Source: a virus. From it: a DNA stretch of 47,875 nt. Location: positions 1 to 47,875 of the IMG/VR virus record IMGVR_UViG_3300021349_000004, one strand, 5' to 3'. How positions within the stretch are numbered: position 1 is the stretch's first letter; each line of letters starts with the position of its first letter. The notes under the pieces are model-generated. The model was given only the letters and a program-made list of their open reading frames with translations. It did not search any database and was not told the DNA's origin. Both the position numbers and the translations under genes were made by a program. Positions 1 through 6,446 of this stretch are shown piece by piece.

Positions 1-11
1 ATCACTACCTC

Positions 12-134
12 TTAAGCACTACCAAGTTTTGAATGAATTCGTTCCAGTATCCCAGTTATCGCTGTCCATATCATTGAAATATCACTTTCAATATGGGTCA
101 CAGAAGCTTCGAGTTTTGCTATTCTTGCGTCCAT
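12..134 (-). CDS. small putative coiled-coil protein (40 aa)
   Basis: A 40-codon ORF downstream of the ParA-type gene on the same strand. It reads MDARIAKLEASVTHIESDI at its start, a heptad-like pattern that suggests a short coiled coil, and ends in TAA at 12-14. A GGTGGA stretch about 8 bases before the ATG could act as ribosome binding site. The same frame stays open upstream through an RERERERDGGG-like stretch but has no ATG there. No function is recognised. The AGAGGT just after its stop may be the ribosome binding site of a further gene outside the window. Confidence 0.4.
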   Translation of the reverse strand: MDARIAKLEASVTHIESDISMIWTAITGILERIHSKLGSA

Positions 135-198
135 ACCACATCCACCGCCATCGCGTTCTCGTTCTCGTTCTAATCGGATTGAATAATCGTTGGTGATT

Positions 199-1218
199 TT
201 AAAGTGTAATTAGACAATTTTTAATATCATCTAAAAGTGGTTTTATTTGCGATTGATTTGCTTGCGTCCTTTTGCCATAGATAGAATAGGTTTTAGGTTG
301 GACTTTAGATAAAGGAAGTCCTGTATGATTCATAACTGCTGTTAAGGTATTTCCATCTTTAACATTTAAAACGACATCATCGTTTTCAGTGAAATGCTCG
401 GGATAATCCTTTTTTAATCCTTTTACGATATCCCGTATTTCTTCTATATGGGCGTTAAATGCTTTAGTCGCATGAGTATCCAACACTCTTGACTTATTTT
501 GAATGAATAAGTGAACTTTTGGAGGATTTATCCCAGCTTCTTTTATTTTTGAACTAAAAGTATCAAATATTGCATCGTCAGGAATTTCTTGACCAATTTT
601 TATCCCATAGATCATTCTGAATAGGTTATGGATTCCTCTTATAGACGCCGCATCAGCAGTACAAGGAACAATAATCCTTTCCGATGCAATGACAGCCATT
701 TCTGTGTAGTTAGCAAAACTCGGATTGCAATCAAAAAAATAAACTTTTTTTCTGTTTTTTTTGCTACCAATGAAAGGAGTGATTAAGTCATATAGAAATT
801 TTCTACTCTTTACCCACGCCATTTTTTCAGGAGCTTGTGCTAAATAATTTATGATTGTTGAGCATATATCTAAATCCATATCACCCGGAAGAAGATATAT
901 ATTGTCTGGCATTTTATTATTGTAATCAGAAACTTTAACGAAATAGCTTGTTTCATCCCCTAAATTGCCAAAACGAGATTTGTCATATCTGGCTTTTATA
1001 TAACTGGCAATTGTTCTTTGGTTGTCATAACAGATTTGTAAATTTTTTTCACCTGCACCATTTCCACCCAATAGCATTTCTGAAACATTCGCTTGAGGAC
1101 ACAAATCAGCAACAACAATATCTTCATCTGGATGAGCGATTGCATATTCAGACGCAAGGATAAATGTTATGAAAGTTTTGCCAACACCGCCTTTGTTGTT
1201 CCAAACCATGTATTTCAT
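199..1218 (-). CDS. parA: ParA/Soj-family partition ATPase
   Basis: Deviant Walker A motif KGGVGKT at residues 9-15, followed by a second conserved block VVADLCPQANVSE near residue 36, as in the ParA/MinD family of ATPases. Family members bind DNA non-specifically in the ATP state and move plasmid, chromosome or cargo complexes. At 339 residues it is somewhat longer than minimal ParA proteins (200-260), with an extra C-terminal part of unknown role. No ParB or obvious parS array lies in the window. A GGGGGAAGCAGG stretch upstream of the ATG is a weak ribosome binding site. In a temperate phage this gene suggests maintenance of the lysogen as a plasmid, but orphan ParA-like genes also occur in integrated elements. 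Confidence 0.88.
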   Translation of the reverse strand: MKYMVWNNKGGVGKTFITFILASEYAIAHPDEDIVVADLCPQANVSEMLLGGNGAGEKNLQICYDNQRTIASYIKARYDKSRFGNLGDETSYFVKVSDYNNKMPDNIYLLPGDMDLDICSTIINYLAQAPEKMAWVKSRKFLYDLITPFIGSKKNRKKVYFFDCNPSFANYTEMAVIASERIIVPCTADAASIRGIHNLFRMIYGIKIGQEIPDDAIFDTFSSKIKEAGINPPKVHLFIQNKSRVLDTHATKAFNAHIEEIRDIVKGLKKDYPEHFTENDDVVLNVKDGNTLTAVMNHTGLPLSKVQPKTYSIYGKRTQANQSQIKPLLDDIKNCLITL

Positions 1219-1396
1219 TTGTAACCTGCTTCCCCCATGTTAATTGGTGCAATCCCATAGATGAATACATCCTAACAAAGACTGCTTATCAACGTTTTTG
1301 ATTGTACATCTCCTTGATTTTCAGCCATCAGTAAACCAAGTACGAGTTTGGACTTTAGTTGTTTTTAGCATACATACAGTTTTTTGTCATCCATTA

Positions 1397-1421
1397 ACCA
1401 CCACCCGAAAGCACAGCCGCC
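1397..1421. repeat. direct repeat copy 1 flanking hicB-like gene
   Basis: A 25-base sequence containing CCCGAAAGCACAGCCGCC. A second copy with 23 of 25 identical bases lies at 1646-1670 in the same orientation. The two copies bracket the hicB-like ORF on both sides. Origin unknown; it could be a remnant of a mobile cassette or an operator pair. Confidence 0.6.
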
Positions 1422-1428
1422 TTCAAGT

Positions 1429-1614
1429 CTATTTAGGTTGCTTAACATATTGCAGAAACAACGAGACCGCTTCGCTCAAGTTATCCTTGGCTTTTTTTAT
1501 CGTTTCTCCCTGTGAAGCAACATCCAGGGCAGGACAAGACGCCACATACCATCGCTCCCGTTTCAACATCTCAATCGGAAGCTTTACGTTCATGGTTATC
1601 CCGCATTTTTCCAT
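1429..1614 (-). CDS. hicB: HicB-like protein, orphan antitoxin fold
   Basis: 61 residues with the HicB-type partial RNase H fold signature: a strand ending in RERWYVASCPALDVASQG, then ETIKKAKDNLSEAVSLFLQY. In HicAB systems HicB neutralises the mRNA-cleaving HicA. No HicA-like ORF is found directly up- or downstream, and the protein lacks the C-terminal DNA-binding helix or ribbon part of many HicB proteins, so it is an orphan or a solitary HicB-like regulator. Start chosen at 1614 because AGAAAGGG stands upstream; an internal ATG at 1593 (MNVKLP) is also possible. Flanked by the 25-bp direct repeats. Confidence 0.75.
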   Translation of the reverse strand: MEKCGITMNVKLPIEMLKRERWYVASCPALDVASQGETIKKAKDNLSEAVSLFLQYVKQPK

Positions 1615-1645
1615 TTAATTTACCCTTTCTGTTATTTCCCATCAC

Positions 1646-1670
1646 ACCACCGCCCGAAAGCACAACCGCC
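1646..1670. repeat. direct repeat copy 2 flanking hicB-like gene
   Basis: Second copy of the 25-base element containing CCCGAAAGCACAACCGCC; it differs from the copy at 1397-1421 at two positions. It lies upstream of the hicB-like start codon and downstream of the stop codon of the Panacea-linked toxin candidate. Confidence 0.6.
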
Positions 1671-1738
1671 GCGCATACCGGAAGATTGATTATAGTCAAA
1701 ACCAATGGAACCCCTTTGCAAGTAACCATTGTCTATGA

Positions 1739-2152
1739 TCATGAGTGGCGATAAAGTGTGAATTTATTATCAAACCAAATGATGTGGAAAACTGCCCCGT
1801 CTCGATATCCAACCATCGGTTTTAGCCCACTGAACCGAAATGCAACAAATTGAACATCATCTTTGATATGATTTGGAATACCGGCTTTTATGCTGGTTCT
1901 CGGAATCTTTTCATAACCCAAAGTGTGTCTTGACTGCTGTTTTATTTCCATCCATGTAAGCTGGCTCAGTTTACGGATGGTATCTGTGAAAGCTGCCCGG
2001 TCTTGCAACTGGCAGTCAGAAATACAATATTGGCTGGCAACATATCGAAGTGAGAAATATGGCGGTTGTTGCTCAGTAGATTCATGTGCCGTGGGCCTGG
2101 CTGAAAACCGCTGGCCTTTATTATCAAATGCCTTTAGCCCTTTCTTGCCCAT
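1739..2152 (-). CDS. putative toxin partnered with a Panacea-domain antitoxin
   Basis: 137-residue protein whose start codon overlaps the stop codon of the upstream Panacea-domain gene (TAATG), a sign of translational coupling. The C-terminal block FRFSGLKPMVGYRDGAVFHI followed by IWFD resembles the end of a class of small proteins often found next to antitoxins and ending in an F-[HY]-[IV]-[IL]-W-F-D motif. Panacea antitoxins are known to pair with many unrelated toxin folds (PanAT systems), so the partner position is the main argument for a toxin role. The mode of action cannot be read from the sequence. Confidence 0.65.
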   Translation of the reverse strand: MGKKGLKAFDNKGQRFSARPTAHESTEQQPPYFSLRYVASQYCISDCQLQDRAAFTDTIRKLSQLTWMEIKQQSRHTLGYEKIPRTSIKAGIPNHIKDDVQFVAFRFSGLKPMVGYRDGAVFHIIWFDNKFTLYRHS

Positions 2153-2589
2153 TATTTCGTTACCTGTGTGATAAAGTATTCCTTCATTGATTCATGCGAG
2201 ATAACACCGGCTTGTCCTGATACGTCAACCCAGGGTGGTTCTTGATGTGTCATATTCCTCAATTTCCATGCTGAAAACTGACCGAATACCGAATATACCT
2301 CATTAAGCAATTCCTTTGCATCTTCAGAGTACACGCTAAAGTCCATATCGTTCGGTGATGGTATTGGGCCTGATCCACAATCTTTATACTCATGATAAAG
2401 AACTGGGACAACCGGCCCATGTGTCCACGCTTCTATTGGCTCATTAAACATCGGGGTATTAAACAACGCCAGATGAAAGCCTTGTGCATAATAAACCAAT
2501 TTTTGCAGTTTCAGATTCGATATCAAATCTCCTGCATCTTCGTCTGTCAGCGCCAAGAAGTATTTAGCAATATCATGACATGAAAGCAT
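2152..2589 (-). CDS. Panacea-domain (SocA/GepA-like, DUF4065) antitoxin
   Basis: The N-terminus MLSCHDIAKYFLALTDEDAG, then LQKLVYYAQGFHLALF and IEAWTHGPVVPVLYHEYKD, is the hallmark of the Panacea domain (phage protein GepA, SocA). In PanAT pairs this domain neutralises a neighbouring toxin. The ORF could extend to 2634, but AAAGGAAAA lies just upstream of the ATG at 2589, and homologues usually begin with this short M-x-x-x-x-D-I-A-x-[YW]-[IF]-[LI] start, so 2589 is chosen (145 residues). First gene of a coupled pair with the toxin candidate; a small unknown gene precedes it. Confidence 0.85.
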   Translation of the reverse strand: MLSCHDIAKYFLALTDEDAGDLISNLKLQKLVYYAQGFHLALFNTPMFNEPIEAWTHGPVVPVLYHEYKDCGSGPIPSPNDMDFSVYSEDAKELLNEVYSVFGQFSAWKLRNMTHQEPPWVDVSGQAGVISHESMKEYFITQVTK

Positions 2590-2643
2590 AAAATATTTTC
2601 CTTTCGACAAAACATCCCGGTTCAGTTTCAGCATTTTTATCCA

Positions 2644-2862
2644 TCAAAGTCTCACTCTATATCTGGGAGTTTTCCATTTTACTATCATCGAAACGAAATC
2701 TGGATTATCAATACCAATACTCCCTAAACGTCTCACAAACGGGGTCGCTTTGGCTATGTCCCTGCGCTGTTCGTTCGGTAGTTGAATAAAATCTTCGAGG
2801 GACATGAAATCTTCGTCCATTCTGGTCATATTCACTACGGTTTCGTGAACTTTCATTTTCAT
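2644..2862 (-). CDS. hypothetical protein (72 aa)
   Basis: Small acidic-then-basic protein with a good ribosome binding site (GGAGAT, 7 bases before the ATG). It sits 54 bases upstream of the Panacea gene on the same strand and is likely the first gene of that operon. No domain recognised; residues 22-40 look helical and the C-terminus is basic. Confidence 0.6.
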   Translation of the reverse strand: MKMKVHETVVNMTRMDEDFMSLEDFIQLPNEQRRDIAKATPFVRRLGSIGIDNPDFVSMIVKWKTPRYRVRL

Positions 2863-2882
2863 TATGATTATCTCCGGGTCTG

Positions 2883-2911
2883 ATTATATTCCAGCAATTA
2901 AGAACACTTTA
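2883..2911 (-). promoter_or_regulatory. candidate promoter for the Panacea operon
   Basis: On the minus strand a perfect TATAAT occurs at 2888-2883, about 20 bases upstream of the 72-aa gene. The -35 region at 17 bases distance (TAAAGT) is poor, so activity would rest on the -10 box or on an activator. Confidence 0.4.
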
Positions 2912-2948
2912 CGAATATTTGACGATTATCTCTAACTAAAACAGTTAT

Positions 2949-3207
2949 TTACCCCCCCCCCCCAATTTTTCCGTTCGCTTGATTTCTTACCAGGTATATA
3001 TCCGTTCTGATCCTGTTTAGATCAAACGTTAATTCCCGCGATTTTAAAACCCGGCCTTTCATCTCTGCCATTAACTCCAAATTTTTTTCAATCGTATTAC
3101 TTAAGTCATACAAATTGGATACCAGCCTTAAGTGAGGATGGGCATCTATGCTGCCCGTGGTAATACTTTGTCCATCTGAGGCTGCTGAGACAACTGTTTT
3201 TTTTTGG
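2949..3207 (-). other. open -1 frame extending the repressor C-terminus
   Basis: The -1 frame of the CI-like repressor is open from the A9 run (T9 on the plus strand, 3197-3205) past the repressor stop codon to TAA at 2949-2951. It encodes about 80 residues with a convincing amphipathic pattern (LRLVSNLYDLSNTIEKNLEL, then MAEMKGRVLKSREL and LNRIRTDIYLVRNQ). Two readings are possible: a frameshifted or programmed C-terminal extension of the repressor, or a separate 40-codon ORF starting at the ATG after GGAGTTA (MAEMKG). It ends in four glycines encoded by a run of 12 G. Confidence 0.45.
2952..2963. repeat. homopolymer tract, C12 (G12 on minus strand)
   Basis: Twelve consecutive C on the plus strand. 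On the minus strand it encodes the terminal Gly-Gly-Gly-Gly of the open frame described above and lies directly before its TAA. Such runs are prone to replication slippage and to sequencing error. Confidence 0.8.
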
Positions 3208-3649
3208 ACTCGATTTCGTTTTTTCCGTCTTCGATTTCGCGCTTTATTGATATGGCAAATTCGTGGAGTTTTTTATATTGAGTGGCAGTTCCATGTGCGT
3301 CTATGTAATTTACAATGCCAATGAGAGACCAATCATCAGTTGTGTTATCCTGTCGTTCATCTTCCTGGGAAGCGATGCCTGGTGGTGGAGTGACAATGGA
3401 ATCTGTTTGTTCGTCTCCGTATATCCCTTTATAAAATTCAGATTGATTTATATTTAACCCTTTGCATAATTTATCAAGAGTTATCTGCCCGATCCCTCGT
3501 TTCGTGCTACCAGTCCCTTTTAAAATATTCGTAATATATGACGGAGAGACGTTTAGCATTTCAGCTAAGTCGATATTTTTCAACTCTCGTTCTGCTTTAA
3601 TCCTGAGCAAATTGATCCGTATAACTTCTGATACTGTTGGGTTTCTCAT
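3146..3649 (-). CDS. CI-like phage repressor (HTH_XRE)
   Basis: Helix-turn-helix of the Cro/C1 type in residues about 10-65: LKNIDLAEMLNVSPSYITNI is the recognition region. Divergent from the Cro-like gene with a palindromic operator between them, so it is the likely lysogeny repressor. RBS AGAGGAAAT upstream of the ATG. The C-terminal half is hydrophilic and carries no S24 (LexA/CI protease) catalytic domain, so induction by RecA-driven self-cleavage is not expected. Near the end, codons for S-K-K-K-Q contain A9, a slippery run; the in-frame product ends soon after with a weak-looking tail LPRAA, while the -1 frame continues as coding-like sequence. Confidence 0.85.
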   Translation of the reverse strand: MRNPTVSEVIRINLLRIKAERELKNIDLAEMLNVSPSYITNILKGTGSTKRGIGQITLDKLCKGLNINQSEFYKGIYGDEQTDSIVTPPPGIASQEDERQDNTTDDWSLIGIVNYIDAHGTATQYKKLHEFAISIKREIEDGKNEIESKKKQLSQQPQMDKVLPRAA

Positions 3650-3685
3650 ATAGGATAATTTCCTCTTGACTTCATTTCATCTATG

Positions 3686-3700
3686 TGATTAACTTAATCA
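3686..3700. promoter_or_regulatory. 15-bp palindromic operator between repressor and cro
   Basis: Perfect inverted repeat TGATTAA-C-TTAATCA, one central base, located in the divergent intergenic region and reaching the first base of the Cro-like ATG. A TTGACT at 3666-3671 could be the -35 box of the rightward promoter. The position and symmetry fit a CI/Cro operator, but only one clear copy is seen. Confidence 0.6.
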
Positions 3701-3933
3701 TGTCTGAAACTCTTAAAAAATATTTAAAAGGTAAAAGTCGTGAATCTTTTGCTCACGACATAGGAACGACAAAGAATTACGTAAATTTGCTCGTAGTTCG
3801 TTTGCGCCGTCCATCCCCCGACCTCGCCCTACGTATTGAACAAGCAACTGGTGGGCAGGTTACCAGGGATATGATGCTTTTCCCCGAACTGTACGTCTCG
3901 ACCCCCTCGGACGGGGCGAAGGTGGCGCAATGA
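3700..3933 (+). CDS. Cro/YdaS-like antirepressor DNA-binding protein
   Basis: 77 residues starting MSETLKKYLKGKSRESFAHD, then IGTTKNYVNLL and RRPSPDLALRIEQATGGQV: a short helix-turn-helix like YdaS/Cro proteins that oppose the CI-type repressor. ATG at 3700 preferred; an in-frame GTG at 3685 exists, and neither start has a clear ribosome binding site. First gene rightward of the switch. Its end overlaps the next gene by 4 bases (ATGA). The final residues PSDGAKVAQ are echoed in the reading frame at 4301-4726. Confidence 0.75.
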   Translation: MSETLKKYLKGKSRESFAHDIGTTKNYVNLLVVRLRRPSPDLALRIEQATGGQVTRDMMLFPELYVSTPSDGAKVAQ

Positions 3934-4262
3934 CGGAAACGGAAGTTGTCTTGTATGTCTTCGGCATTATCTCGTTATTTCCGATTGTTGGCATTATGTA
4001 CAATATGTGCGTAATCATAAAATTAACAGGTACACCTCAAGGAATCATCATGCTCAAAGAATCGAACCACAGAATCAAAGAAGCCACCGAGCAAATGTGT
4101 GCTGACGCCGACATCCTGGCATCAGATATTTTAAACCTGCTTGATAAGAAGAACCCGAACGTCGGAACGATAACTCAAGCACTCGGTATCGTGATGGACA
4201 AAATGCAGCTTATGGTTTTTCGGGTTCAGGATGTTTTACCCAGTTCAGAAACTCAAGCTTAA
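3930..4262 (+). CDS. hypothetical membrane protein, one TM segment
   Basis: 110 residues. Residues about 5-30 (VVLYVFGIISLFPIVGIMYN) form a hydrophobic transmembrane segment; the rest is a soluble helical domain with acidic and amphipathic stretches. Start codon overlaps the Cro stop codon, so it is in the early rightward operon. Function unknown. Confidence 0.6.
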   Translation: MTETEVVLYVFGIISLFPIVGIMYNMCVIIKLTGTPQGIIMLKESNHRIKEATEQMCADADILASDILNLLDKKNPNVGTITQALGIVMDKMQLMVFRVQDVLPSSETQA

Positions 4263-4268
4263 TATTTG

Positions 4269-4676
4269 TTAACGATTCAACACATTCAGGGCGCTAAACC
4301 ATGTCAGAGACACTACCCCAGACGCAAATGAAAAAATCATTACATAAATCCATATTGCATAGAATCTGGGGACTTTTAGGTGCTCCGTGGCGCTGGTTGA
4401 ACGCGCCATGGTGCTACATTCCTCTATATAAACAATCGTGTCCTTCTCGGACATTAAGTCCAGAAGCAGCACGCCAATACCTGCAATCATTGATGATAGC
4501 AAAAATATCCAAGTCGATGTCATTAACACATGGTCAAGTGCTTGATCTGATGTATGACCTTTTTGTACCGAAAGTCTCAATCCCCTCAGACGGGGCAGAA
4601 GCTTTTCAGACAACAACAATCGGCTGCGACGATATTCAGCTCGGAACTGACGATCAATTTCATACGGATCAATCAT
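4269..4676 (-). CDS. hypothetical two-TM membrane protein
   Basis: 135 residues from MIDPYEIDRQFRAEYRRSR, with two hydrophobic segments (VLMTSTWIFLLSSMIAGIGV and FYAIWIYVMIFSFASGVVSL) separated by a short loop. It would be the last gene of a minus-strand cluster with the zinc-ribbon gene and the 67-aa gene. The frame extends to an ATG at 4730, 8 bases from the upstream gene. It overlaps completely with a plus-strand ORF (4301-4726), and only one of the two is likely to be made; the TM pattern and tight operon spacing favour this one slightly. Confidence 0.5.
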   Translation of the reverse strand: MIDPYEIDRQFRAEYRRSRLLLSEKLLPRLRGLRLSVQKGHTSDQALDHVLMTSTWIFLLSSMIAGIGVLLLDLMSEKDTIVYIEECSTMARSTSATEHLKVPRFYAIWIYVMIFSFASGVVSLTWFSALNVLNR

Positions 4677-4726
4677 GGTCTCAATCCCACTCGGACATGG
4701 GCGGCGCAATGACGGAAGTTTCATAA
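4301..4726 (+). CDS. alternative ORF opposite the two-TM gene
   Basis: 141-codon ORF beginning MSETLPQTQMKKSLHK, with an AGGG 10 bases upstream of the ATG. Its middle (VSIPSDGAEAF) resembles the end of the Cro-like protein (VSTPSDGAKVA), and its last bases repeat the Cro-stop/next-start junction GGCGCAATGACGGAA of 3922-3936. This suggests that the plus strand here holds a decayed duplication of the cro end. The protein is rich in Trp and Pro without a clear fold. It competes with the minus-strand ORF on the same bases. Confidence 0.3.
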   Translation: MSETLPQTQMKKSLHKSILHRIWGLLGAPWRWLNAPWCYIPLYKQSCPSRTLSPEAARQYLQSLMIAKISKSMSLTHGQVLDLMYDLFVPKVSIPSDGAEAFQTTTIGCDDIQLGTDDQFHTDQSWSQSHSDMGGAMTEVS

Positions 4727-4738
4727 ACACTTTGCATA

Positions 4739-5197
4739 TTATCCGGCCTTTCCTGAATTTAAGGCTTTTATGAAATCTGGTAATTCATTCGGTGTGAACT
4801 CAACATTCTTTCTACAAACGGGACATTTAAAAAGATGATTATTCCCAAGATTCTCAAGTGGGACCTTACAAGTTTCACAGAACACCGTGTTTTCGTACCG
4901 CCCATGTTTCCTGTGGAAAAGTGCCCCATGAAACTCCTTAATCTCATCCGGTTTAAATCCATTCAATCGGTTTTGGGTTGGGCGATTACTTTCTGCCGTA
5001 ACGTGTCGTGGGCAGCGCTCCAGCTTAGATATTCTCTCATTGGCCTCAGCCAGTTTTACTTCGAGAATATCGACTCTGGAAAGAAGCTCGGTTAATTTAT
5101 TTTCATCCATCAGAGGCCGCCGTATGACATCTTGTGAATCCTTATTCCAAACTGAAATGGACAGGCTTGATCGCATAGCGATTGATGCTTTATCCAC
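4739..5197 (-). CDS. coiled-coil protein with C-terminal zinc ribbon
   Basis: 152 residues. The segment LLSRVDILEVKLAEANERIS is a short coiled coil; then VFCETCKVPLENLG and HLFKCPVCRKNVEF give a C-x2-C / C-x2-C zinc ribbon. GTG start at 5197, two bases after the stop codon of the upstream gene; an internal ATG at 5110 (MDENKLTELL) may be the true start, as the first 29 residues look less conserved in character. Function unknown, probably nucleic-acid or protein binding. Confidence 0.6.
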   Translation of the reverse strand: MDKASIAMRSSLSISVWNKDSQDVIRRPLMDENKLTELLSRVDILEVKLAEANERISKLERCPRHVTAESNRPTQNRLNGFKPDEIKEFHGALFHRKHGRYENTVFCETCKVPLENLGNNHLFKCPVCRKNVEFTPNELPDFIKALNSGKAG

Positions 5198-5199
5198 GA

Positions 5200-5403
5200 T
5201 TAATTGGAGATTAACTTCAGAAACGTCTTCAGAGCATTTACCTCTCCATTCGGCGCTTCTGGTTTGGTATCAATCTTTTTTAAGGTTTCTTGAATCACCT
5301 GCGAAACTTCATCGTGCGAAACAATTTTTGATTGAATTAACAGTCTGGTTAAAAGAGCGAGAATGACTGTCAGTCCGTGGCAATATTCAAAAAGAATTTT
5401 CAT
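5200..5403 (-). CDS. hypothetical protein (67 aa)
   Basis: MKILFEYCHGLTVILALLTR at the start, a hydrophobic N-terminal segment, then a helical soluble part. The frame is open to a TTG at 5505, but GGAAAA upstream of the ATG at 5403 and the character of the sequence favour this start. Two bases separate its stop from the zinc-ribbon gene, so they form an operon. Function unknown. Confidence 0.45.
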   Translation of the reverse strand: MKILFEYCHGLTVILALLTRLLIQSKIVSHDEVSQVIQETLKKIDTKPEAPNGEVNALKTFLKLISN

Positions 5404-5507
5404 GTTATTCGATTTTCCATGATTTAAATCCATCTGCCGAAACAAATTCGGCGGAATAAAAAGAACCAAATTGACCCAAATAACACTTATAGACGGCTTT
5501 GACAACC

Positions 5508-5538
5508 ACGATTATCCAGTCAAACACTGGATAATCGT
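5508..5538. repeat. perfect 13-bp inverted repeat
   Basis: Arms ACGATTATCCAGT and ACTGGATAATCGT with the 5-base loop CAAAC. No T-run follows on either strand, so it is not a typical terminator. It lies between the minus-strand operon and the plus-strand gene at 5626, where a divergent operator or a replication/partition site is plausible. Confidence 0.75.
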
Positions 5539-5545
5539 AGGGATG

Positions 5546-5566
5546 CTCCTGTGCCCGAAACAGGAG
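5546..5566 (+). promoter_or_regulatory. 7-bp hairpin before the RHH-like gene
   Basis: CTCCTGT / ACAGGAG with a 7-base loop. The right arm contains AGGAGG, so folding of the mRNA could hide a ribosome binding site upstream of the possible start at 5581. Confidence 0.4.
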
Positions 5567-5625
5567 GGCGAAAGGAAATTATGGATTGCCCATTTTTAAC
5601 AAACATAGAGAAAGGAACTCAAGCA

Positions 5626-5850
5626 ATGGCATCAGCAGATCGTCAAATCAGCTTTAAAATGCCAAACGAACTGGCCGACCACCTCGGCTACGTCGCAAAC
5701 AAAATGGATATAAACATGTCTCAAATGGTCCGGGCCTGCTTACTGCTCGGCATGCCCGTATTTGAAAAAAACCCAATATTGATCAACGTGATAGATTCTA
5801 TCAATCAATACAAAAAGCAGCAATCACCATTTGGTGATACCGTAGTATGA
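5626..5850 (+). CDS. ribbon-helix-helix-like regulatory protein
   Basis: 74 residues: MASADRQISFKMPNELADHL then MSQMVRACLLLGMPVF. A short strand followed by two helices is the layout of MetJ/Arc-type DNA-binding proteins. RBS AGAAAGGAAC lies upstream of 5626; an in-frame ATG at 5581, also with a good AAAGGA site, would add 15 residues. The next gene overlaps by 4 bases. Likely a transcriptional regulator of the early region. Confidence 0.6.
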   Translation: MASADRQISFKMPNELADHLGYVANKMDINMSQMVRACLLLGMPVFEKNPILINVIDSINQYKKQQSPFGDTVV

Positions 5851-6251
5851 CAAAAAACATACCAGTCACACCAACATCAATGTTTTCACAGAAGACATTT
5901 TCCTTCACGATGCCCATCATCCAGCCGATCACTGATGATGGGGAATTCGGTCTGACTGGTACCCTCCGCAAGAAAGAATCCATTACAGCAAAGTTTAATC
6001 GGTTCCACCAAAGGAACCCCCACGTTTATCATCTGATTGTCGATATCAGCAAACGCATGAAGCAGTCTGGCGTCCATAAATTCGGCATGAAAGGTGTGTT
6101 TGAATACTTGCGCTGGCAGTACACGATGCAAACGCAAGGCGAGCGCTACAGGCTCAATAACATCTTCACATCAATCTACGCGAGGCTGGTGATGGAGACA
6201 GAAGTTGAGCTGAGAGGCTTTTTTGACATCAGGAAGAGGATTGAGGAATGA
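5847..6251 (+). CDS. conserved phage protein of unknown function
   Basis: 134 residues. The block KFNRFHQRNPHVYHLIVDIS, then KFGMKGVFEYLRWQYTMQTQ and YRLNNIFTSIYARLVM, is a pattern seen in many phage early regions (F-H-x-x-N-P-x-V-Y ... L-R-W ... L-N-N-x-[YF]-x-[AS]-x-Y-A-R) but has no established role. Overlaps both neighbours by 4 bases, so translationally coupled in the early operon before the replication genes. Confidence 0.7.
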   Translation: MTKNIPVTPTSMFSQKTFSFTMPIIQPITDDGEFGLTGTLRKKESITAKFNRFHQRNPHVYHLIVDISKRMKQSGVHKFGMKGVFEYLRWQYTMQTQGERYRLNNIFTSIYARLVMETEVELRGFFDIRKRIEE

Positions 6252-6430
6252 AGCAAATTATATTTTTCACAGATCATGACCGGATCAATGGACTTAAGAG
6301 GCACCTTTTGAATATCGACAGCAATTATCCTGAATCTGACCATCAAGGTAAAGCTGACGTGATTGCGGCATTAAACCGGAATATTAATCGTCTTCAAAAC
6401 AACCTGGATGCGATACCTACCATTCATTAA
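6248..6430 (+). CDS. hypothetical small protein (60 aa)
   Basis: Starts on the ATGA overlapping the preceding stop. Helical, with INRLQNNLDAIPTIH at the C-terminus. No family recognised. Confidence 0.55.
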   Translation: MKQIIFFTDHDRINGLKRHLLNIDSNYPESDHQGKADVIAALNRNINRLQNNLDAIPTIH

Positions 6431-6446
6431 TGTGACTGAGGAATAA

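Noticed and set aside
1298-1754. plus-strand ORFs of 106 and 80 codons around hicB
   Set aside because: Antisense to hicB and flanking repeats, with Cys/Ser/His-rich sequence lacking coding character.
5508-5566. terminator function for the two adjacent inverted repeats
   Set aside because: Neither is followed by a T-run on either strand.
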